Origin: Riptortus pedestris
Taxonomy: Eukaryota; Arthropoda; Insecta; Hemiptera; Alydidae
NCBI GenBank assembly: GCA_019009955.1
Contig: CM032229.1
Location: 1,035,001-1,099,000 of the forward strand
DNA: 64,000 bases
Reading direction: 5' to 3'
How positions within the stretch are numbered: position 1 is the first letter of the stretch; every line of letters begins with the position of its first letter. The notes beneath the pieces are model-generated. The model searched no databases. It had not been told where the DNA came from and was given only the letters and a program-made list of their open reading frames with translations. This document shows, piece by piece, positions 57,176-64,000 of the stretch. The position numbers were made by a program, and so were the translations under genes.

Positions 57176-57859
57176 ATATATCCTGATAGGGCAGTATCGA
57201 CAATGTTTGCGAGCAAAAAATGTTTTTTATTGATGACTCATGCCATGAAAATACTCGTATGAAGAACATAAAAATAAATTGTGTGTACTAGCGTGCGCAC
57301 GCGAAGTCACTTTCGTCACTTCGTAGAAATGATCGATTAGAAGATAGAAGAAATGGCGACATGAATACATCGTTAGTAGCTCATTTTCTTGAGAAACATC
57401 TGCTAGAAGACCAAAAGTGTATCTATTCATTGAAACATGTTGGTAGGGTTGGAACAAAATATTCAGAAAAAGAAAACTTCTTCAGCCCGCCTTGTTTACG
57501 ATCTATTTGACCTTGACATCTAGAGTCTCGTGGAATATGCCTCTCAATAATAGCTTCCGAAATAATGATTCGAGGAAGGGCGCTAGGCACGAAACATACC
57601 TACAATTACAGCAGATGGAAAAATCAATACTAACAGCTAAAGGCATTAGTAATTCTACCTTTAATTTACTTATTTACTTCTTATATTTAAATGTTAAAAG
57701 TCTTAAATCTAGGATAAAATTCATGTAGGGATTTTAGTGTCTCGAATGTTAGGTTTAGATTTGTAATTGTACAATTAGTCTATGTTCTGAGGTAGAATAT
57801 TAAGTCTAATATTTTCAAACACAGTCTAATATTCTAGTCTACTATTTTCTAGTTTTCTT

Positions 57860-58004
57860 GGTGAGCTGAGGTTAGCCATTAAAGTTAAGGCATTTGTGAT
57901 ATTCACTTGGTAGAACTAGAATTGTGAATTTATATTATAGTGAACTTGCAAATAATCCGTCCCAATTAGCTATAGTACCGTAAAGTTGGCGTTAATAAAT
58001 AATA
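57860..58004 (+). mobile_element. tRNA-derived SINE, degraded
   Basis: GTGAGCTGAGGTTAGCCATT head and CCGTCCCAATTAGCTATAG, GTTAATAAATAAT tail are recognisable. The B box and body are lost. Confidence 0.5.
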
Positions 58005-58067
58005 TTTATTTTCAATATTGTACAAGCTCCTGAGAGTTACTTCACTGACCAAGGTACCTCCAACGTA

Positions 58068-58512
58068 CGGGGTGTGGCTATTAAATAACGAGACTGACGC
58101 TGTAAAACATTTTATTTTTATTTCATACATTTTTACTTATTATCACCTTCAATATACACCCCTCCTTTATCCCTACAACGCTCCATGCTAATCTTCCATT
58201 GTTCGAAACAGTGCTGGAAGTCTTTTTCTGTCAGCTCCTTCAGGACGGTTTCAGTAGCGGTTTTTTCAAGTTTCACATGAAATTTCACAACAATTCGTTG
58301 CTCTACTGTTACACTTAACATTTTTCCGGCGAAACAAAAAAACAACTCTAATGCGAACGAAGGCTACGGCTGTACTTATTTGCTTACAGAAGCGAGATGC
58401 ACTATATTCGAAAGAGGAAGCTTCACGATAACAGCTGTTAGTTGCTGGTGTTTGACGCATGCGCACTTCTTCTGTAGCAGCGTCAGTCTCGTTATTTAAT
58501 AGCCACACCCCG
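58068..58512 (-). mobile_element. Internally deleted mariner element with 35-bp perfect TIRs
   Basis: The ends CGGGGTGTGGCTATTAAATA... and their reverse complement match over 35 bases. The element is flanked by TA at 58066-58067 and 58513-58514, the Tc1/mariner target duplication. At 445 bp it is far shorter than the ~1.3 kb of an autonomous mariner. The interior keeps both ends of the transposase reading frame fused in frame. Confidence 0.9.
58133..58345 (-). pseudogene. Mariner transposase remnant: N-terminus fused to C-terminus
   Basis: A 70-codon open frame lies inside the deleted mariner. Residues ~10-33 (VEQRIVVKFHVKLEKTATET) correspond to the first helix of the mariner N-terminal DNA-binding domain. 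Residues ~37-70 (LTEKDFQHCFEQWKISMERC, then GGVYIEGDNK) correspond to the extreme C-terminus, where FxxxFxxWxxRxxKCIxxxGxYFEGD is usual. The second helix-turn-helix motif and the whole catalytic DD34D domain are missing, so it cannot be a transposase. Confidence 0.8.
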
Positions 58513-59045
58513 TATACATCATCTGGAGATAGCTGTAGCAGCTTTACAAATTACAACTAGAATAACTGTAATATGTGTTTATATGAAACTGCCTCTTTGT
58601 AATAAATGGCTGCACGCAGCTTCCATGTTTGTCCTATCAAAGTATTCACTGGACCTATCTTCAAAGAAGCACATTTCACTTATGTAAGTAATTATAAAAT
58701 CCTCCAACACATTGGTTTACCTTTTCATGTGATACCTTTGCATACGGACAGCTCAGTTTTGTTAACAGATTGTGTGCAACTGTGAGCTCTACTCCAGCAA
58801 CTTTCAGAGTGTAGAATGTATGAGTTCATCAGAAAGTCCCTTGGTATATCAGAAGTACTGTCTCAAATACTAGGGGATGATTTAATTATTTGTTATCATC
58901 CACTTTTTGCAACTAAGGTTATACCAGGGGGTGATAGCCACTCTATAGGATAAGTATTGGAATTGTTAAATTATGGGTCAATGTATTTATATAGCTACAA
59001 CATATGAGCAAACTACTCAATAAGATAAATATTAATTTGTTATTA

Positions 59046-59211
59046 ATATATATTAACACCCACTTTGTGCTACTACTGCTAATGGGACGGGTATCAACAG
59101 GTTACTACCCTTTTCTAGAAAGGGTGGGACTAAGGATTATTTGAGTTCGTCACTAAATAAATTCCTATTGCCCAGGAGGGAACGAAATCACATGGATAAC
59201 CTGAGCCACAA
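59046..59211 (-). mobile_element. tRNA-derived SINE, minus strand, internally deleted head
   Basis: The reverse complement reads GTGGCTCAGGTTATCCATGT, then directly TCGTTCCCTCCTGGGCAATA and the usual body and tail. The stretch between A and B boxes is deleted. Confidence 0.7.
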
Positions 59212-59317
59212 GATATTAATTTATCTAATTATTATATTAAAGAATCATAGATTCAGCTATGTTTCATTTTATTTATCAGTCTTATCAGATTTGTCATATG
59301 ATTTATGCGCGTCACGT

Positions 59318-59513
59318 AATCACGTAAACCAAGAGTGATATCATGGTAAACCAAGAGTGGATAGTTCGATTCCCGCATGGGCAATAAGAATTTATTTAGT
59401 GACGAACTCATTAAATAAAATCCGTAGTCGCACTCTGGCTAGAAAAGGATGGCAACCTGTAGACAACCCCTCCTAATTCGTCTTAGTAGCACAAAGTGGA
59501 CGTTAATAAATAA
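59318..59513 (+). mobile_element. tRNA-derived SINE, plus strand
   Basis: GTAAACCAAGAGTGGATAG, B box AGTTCGATTCCCGCATGGGC, body CTCTGGCTAGAAAAGGATGG, tail GTTAATAAATAACAGC. It lies ~110 bases from an oppositely oriented copy, forming an inverted pair. Confidence 0.7.
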
Positions 59514-59519
59514 CAGCAA

Positions 59520-60114
59520 CAGAGAATCAGAAACAGATCAGGAGAAAAGTATACAGGACAGAAAATAGGTGTAAGAAATACGATGATGAAGGATGCGAAG
59601 GCTAGAGATGAACTCTTGACCTCCGGACACGAACAACTCTCACGAGTTCGGTGCTTATAAATAATAAATAAATACAATAAATAACAGTTTGTGTGATAAA
59701 CACTGGACATAAGTAAAATGATAAATAATGCCCACTACCCGAACGGGCTGTCAGGCGACCATCTCCGTCTTTCCTAACACACACCCACATAATAATAAAA
59801 TTAAAAACACTAGAGAAGGTTGGTGAGATTAGGAACCTCTAATCCACATCAAATTTTGTTGGAAGAGCATCCCTCAGTAGCCTGCATAAGCAAACTCATA
59901 GAGATCCAATTATGCAAACAGCAACTTCAGTCTATCTCCATTTTTATCCAACATCCACCGTTTAAGTCACGACCATGACGGATGAGAGAAGAGAAAAGTT
60001 ACTGACGTATTAAACTCATCATGGCAATGAATCCAGCAATAACTTCTCATTTTCTGGATTGGAGATCGATGATTATCAGAAATTGCAAAAGAAGCATAGA
60101 GAGAAAGTTAGTGA

Positions 60115-60188
<74 letters not shown>

Positions 60189-60685
60189 GGAAAGTGTGTG
60201 TTATTTCCAAGTTGCTGTCTATTTGTAGAATCATAAATGCAGAGGCAGCGCCATCTATCTCCAGATCTATTATCAGCCTAATCTATCCAGCCCAGCCTAC
60301 AATGCTTGCCCCGCCTAAAAGAAGTTTCCATGAAACAAAATGAGTCACTCACATAAATATATCACAAGTGTCATCTCGTTGTCACACACTCTAAACAAAA
60401 ACAAAATTCCGATATGAGTACTGTTGCATCGTAGTCATGAGATTATATACACACACGCAATACAGCAGATAACAACAATACTGATCATCTATATATAGAT
60501 ATTTTACTATTTTCTGCACAATATCGCGTAATTACCCTATTATTTCGTTGTAGGACAGAGAAAATAAATGTTTTTTATTCAAATTAGCAAAAAATGAGTA
60601 TTGATTCCATTCTCGTTTGCAGTGTTGAGAGTACGAACTAAAATTTACCTCTTAACTAATATATTCTACCTACAGATATAAAATA
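59520..60685. other. Sequence without recognised genes
   Basis: Apart from the compound microsatellite at 60115-60184, nothing with coding potential or terminal repeats was recognised. Confidence 0.4.
60115..60184 (+). repeat. (TG)n(AG)n compound microsatellite
   Basis: About 10 TG units followed by about 25 AG units. The open frame with alternating E/R across it is an artefact. Confidence 0.95.
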
Positions 60686-60690
60686 AAAGC

Positions 60691-61497
60691 CCGTCCCACA
60701 GGGGCTGCGTAAACTAAGCAGATTTCCCACATGAAATTTTACAATAGAGAAATTTCACGAGAGCCGAGCAGTTAAGGAAACGGCCGAACTAGCTTTTAGC
60801 GGGAAAGTCACTCTCGTCCGATAGCCGCTCAGATTTAATACAAATGCTAATATCTCGGTTAATATTCAAGATAGAGAATAAATGTATAGAACAATATTTA
60901 TAGTAAATTTAATTTGCAATATGATTGGTTCGATACACTTCTTTGATCCGACGTATGGTAACGGAGATATTTCGAAAATTCATCCTCTATATCCCCCTGC
61001 CATTGGTTCAATTGCAGCCATTAACGAACTTGATCTGTCTTTTTGCATAAACATTTAAATATAGATCAAACAAAAATTGCGACCGCTAGAGCGTTAACAG
61101 ACAAATATATATATATATATTCTTGTAGAAAATCAAACTCTAAAACGAGTTTATATTGGTGAATTTTTAGATTTAAGCGCATCCTTTAACCGTAAAATGG
61201 ACAAATGTTAGAAACGGAGCATTTTATTGAAAATAGCTGGGACATAAAAGTTCTAGTCAACAAAATTATCTTTGAAACAAGGCTACGCGGGAAAGGAATG
61301 GATTCTGAAATTAAAATAAAAAGTATTTAAAACGAAATAACGCAAAAGTATCCTTGAATGAATCCCAAAAATGTTTACTTCAAAAAACATCAAACTAATT
61401 ACGTAGTAATTCTTTGTAAAAGGAATACATTTTCCCACCTGAATGCGTTATGATTACAACCTCAATAGCTGATTTTCCTTAAGGGAAATCTGCTGAA
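60691..61497 (-). mobile_element. DINE-1/HINE-like element with replaced 5' core
   Basis: Reversed 3' end GCCCGTCCCACAGGGGCTGC, AAGCAGATTTCCC, core GCGACCGCTAGAGCGTTAAC and (TA)n at about 61107-61120 are normal. Then ~320 bases of unrelated sequence (61122-61445) replace the usual CATTTTCGTCATC block, before the normal 5' end CAACCTCAATAGCTGATTTT to CTTAAGGGAAATCTGCT. Confidence 0.65.
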
Positions 61498-62091
61498 AGG
61501 CGTACTAGACAAGAATAGCCACAGCTAGAAGGGCGGTGGCTCCTGGTGCGAGACAATGGGACCAGCTGATAAGCTATCACAGAACTATTTACAGGAAAAA
61601 TTTGGGCGGGAATCGATAGGACGAGGTTAATAGATACCAGTCCTATGACTCACTTTTAATAATGGGGAAAAAAATAGTTTTACGTAACAAATATACACTA
61701 TCAGAGATTAACCTCGAGAGAACAAAGAGAGAGAATGAATACTCACTGTACTCATAGTTTATTATTACTGCTTCACTCATCATTTACGTTATTATTAAAC
61801 AAGAAGTTTCTTGTGGTATATTAAATCTTTCACAACTTTTACAAGCATATTAAATTGTCAATAATGCTGTTGGAGGGAAATTTAAGTCCACCAAACAATT
61901 TTTTTGAAGAGAAGGGAAAAAACTGCGCTAAAGGTATAGCTAACATTTAGCAGTTTAATCAGATCAAAGAAATCTACAATATACAAATAATCGGAGAGAA
62001 AATCTCGGGAATAATTTATAAATTGAAGGACTTAACGCAAGAGGGGCTCAGCTTCAAATGCTCATATTTTGGTGCCTTCTCTCCTAAAAAA

Positions 62092-62880
62092 AAAGTCCGT
62101 CACTTAGGACTGTATAAACTCAACAGATTTCCCAAGAGTTGACCCCCAAAATTCCTTGAGTAGAAGTGGGATTCACAAACGGCTGAAAACAAGAAAATTC
62201 AAATAACTGTTAATATATGAGTTACGAATAAATGGATGGAGCAGCAATTGTATAACATCAATATTTGGTACAAGATTGGTTCTATAAAACTTTTCGATCT
62301 GACTAATAATAAAGGACATATTTTGAAATTTCTAACTCCGCCACCCCCTTTTCTGGTCCGATTTCAGCCATTAACGAATATGAACATTACATTTGAAATA
62401 AACGGTTAAATATTGAGTATGGCATAGATGAAATAAACATTTTCAAGTCAAGACCAGGAAGTCTTAACGCCATTATACTAAGTATTTATTTCACTTAGTA
62501 AAAGTTCAATGAAGAGTACATTTGGTATTTATACTTCCAATAAAGTGGTTTATGATATAACAGATTATTGTTAATATGACACAAGTAGAAGAATGTTCAT
62601 AATGAAGCCTGACAACCAAAACAATCCAAATATTTCTGTTAATAATCATGATAAAGAAAATATGTGTGTATAAAATTAAATATCGAGTTTGGTAACGATC
62701 CAAATAAAAATTGCTACCGCTAGAGCGTTAACGGACAAATATATACGTATGTGTAAATAATTTTGAACGGACCTCATTTTCGTAATCTCGTCGGTAGGAT
62801 CGATGGACATTCGAAGACATTTTTCAAAAATCGCGTCATGAGTACAACCTCAATAGCTGATTTCCTTTAAGCTAAAAAGA
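62092..62880 (-). mobile_element. DINE-1/HINE-like element(s), diverged
   Basis: Starts with reversed 3' end AAAGTCCGTCACTTAGGACT, then CAACAGATTTCCC. It has core blocks twice and ends with GGTAGGATCGATGGACATTC and CAACCTCAATAGCTGATTTC. The microsatellite is reduced to ATATATACGTATGTG. Confidence 0.55.
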
Positions 62881-62911
62881 AAATCAATTATGCGACTCAA
62901 AAACTATAAAA

Positions 62912-63303
62912 GGTCCGTCGCCGAGGGGCTGCGTAAACTAATCACATTTCTCACGACATGATATAACACACTTGCGATCTCTTGAACTCGCTTAATACTT
63001 GAGTTATGAAAACTTCATAGAACAACAATTGTAGGGCAGCGACAGGTTAACAAGATTGGTTCTATAACACTTCACTATCCAAAACATTATAACAGAGAAA
63101 TTTTGACCCTCCCCTCCTCACGGTCCGATTTCATCTGTCGACAAACTTGGTCTATAATGCAAACCGAATATATATATATTTGAAAAGATCTCATTTTCTT
63201 CATCTTCTGGTTAGGATCAATGAACTTTAGAGGAAAATTTTCGAACATCGTGTCATGAATATCAGCCTCAATAGCGGATTTCCGTCAAGGGAAATCAGCC
63301 AAA
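62912..63303 (-). mobile_element. DINE-1/HINE-like element, short
   Basis: Reversed 3' end GGTCCGTCGCCGAGGGGCTG and 5' end CCTCAATAGCGGATTTCCGT, AAGGGAAATCAGCC with a much reduced middle. Confidence 0.55.
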
Positions 63304-63304
63304 A

Positions 63305-64000
63305 GGCCCCTCAATTGTTTAAAGTTCTTGAAAAAATGAAGAAAATCAGCTGTTGCAGAGGTATTTAGTTACGTAACCAGTCGAGGTGTTTGCTAGGGAA
63401 GACGGAATAATGGCAACCGGCTTCATTATTATACTCAATGCTTATTTATACCTTGTCAGATGTCAGTCAGCACTTGTATAGCTTAATATCAAATGTTTTT
63501 ACCTCGTAAGGGGACCACTTTACATTTTGGAGAACCTCTTAGAATTATTCTCAATATATATTAATAATTATAGATTATATCAAACATTATTAATCATGTC
63601 ATGTAACACTCAAAATTCAACTTCCCCTCCAAAATATAGCCAAACAAAGTCACAGTTTAAGTAATGAATACATATAAACGAATTGATTAACAGTTGAAGA
63701 AATTATTCCGAAACCAGTTCAAGAAAAAAACATCAAAAGTTGATTTCCCTTAAGAGAAATCTGAAAAACAAAAAAAAAACAGAAAACAAAAGAAAAGATG
63801 AATGCCTATTTTCAAAATTATTTCAAAGTAGGCTATCTTTAAATATAAACAGTGATTAAGTCCTTATTTAACATTGTCTTGAATTGTTTACCAATAGACA
63901 CAATGATCGATAAATGAGTTTGTTTAATCAACTTTTAGTATCCCACACTTTCTAGAACTCTAGTTTTACTACCATCAATTTTACAATTCAGGTCTTCCGG
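63305..64000. other. AT-rich sequence without recognised genes
   Basis: Only a DINE-1-like 5' tip (TTGATTTCCCTTAAGAGAAATC near 63740) stands out. Nothing has coding potential. Confidence 0.4.

Noticed and set aside
55888..57457. Several 70-114-codon ORFs on the minus strand
   Set aside because: They lie across Helitron-like repeats and recur in other copies with stops; no domain is recognisable.
60021..60236. 71-codon ORF with alternating Glu-Arg
   Set aside because: It is a translation of the (TG)n(AG)n microsatellite.

Overview
This is animal, most probably insect, genomic DNA. The evidence is AT-rich sequence, multi-exon genes with GT-AG introns, and a dense load of interspersed repeats, nested transposon remnants and (TA)n/(CA)n microsatellites. 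The Piezo and proteasome exons are closest to arthropod versions of those proteins. The repeat style (DINE-1-like elements, tRNA-SINEs, CCCGG-hairpin repeats) suggests a hemipteran such as a planthopper; that last step is inference.

Two genes can be named. On the minus strand, six exons between 15329 and 8037 encode the N-terminal ~330 residues of a Piezo mechanosensitive channel. The first coding exon was not found and most of the protein must lie beyond this window. On the plus strand, four exons from 15735 to 19322 encode a complete 205-residue proteasome beta type-2 subunit (PSMB2, beta4). Left of Piezo there are weaker exon-like pieces: a possible terminal exon at 1671-1838, two same-phase candidate terminal exons on the minus strand at 3558-3698, a two-exon 3' end at 5301-5516 whose motif resembles TM7 of a class C GPCR, and an open segment at 6315-6458.

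From about 19.4 kb to 64 kb I see no confident host gene. Most of it is mobile DNA. A very abundant family with 12-bp subterminal inverted repeats, an internal (TA)n tract and a 3' GCAG-CCC-CTGC hairpin has the architecture of DINE-1/HINE (Helentron-derived) elements. There is a 1.4-kb foldback element with ~0.5-kb arms, and a second copy of one arm that is interrupted by a HINE-like element. Other elements are a 494-bp piggyBac-type MITE with TTAA duplications, a 445-bp internally deleted mariner with 35-bp terminal repeats and TA duplications, tRNA-derived SINEs, Helitron-like repeats ending in CTAG/CTAA, and three non-LTR retrotransposon remnants (an RNase H region, an RT core and an RT fragment). 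Tandem arrays include six near-identical 74-bp units, a 28/29-bp array with higher-order structure, and ~94-bp, ~49-bp and ~65-bp arrays.

No operon-like or defence-like novel system was seen. The most useful observations are the transposon architectures, the nested insertions that define their ends, and the unresolved candidate exons left of Piezo.
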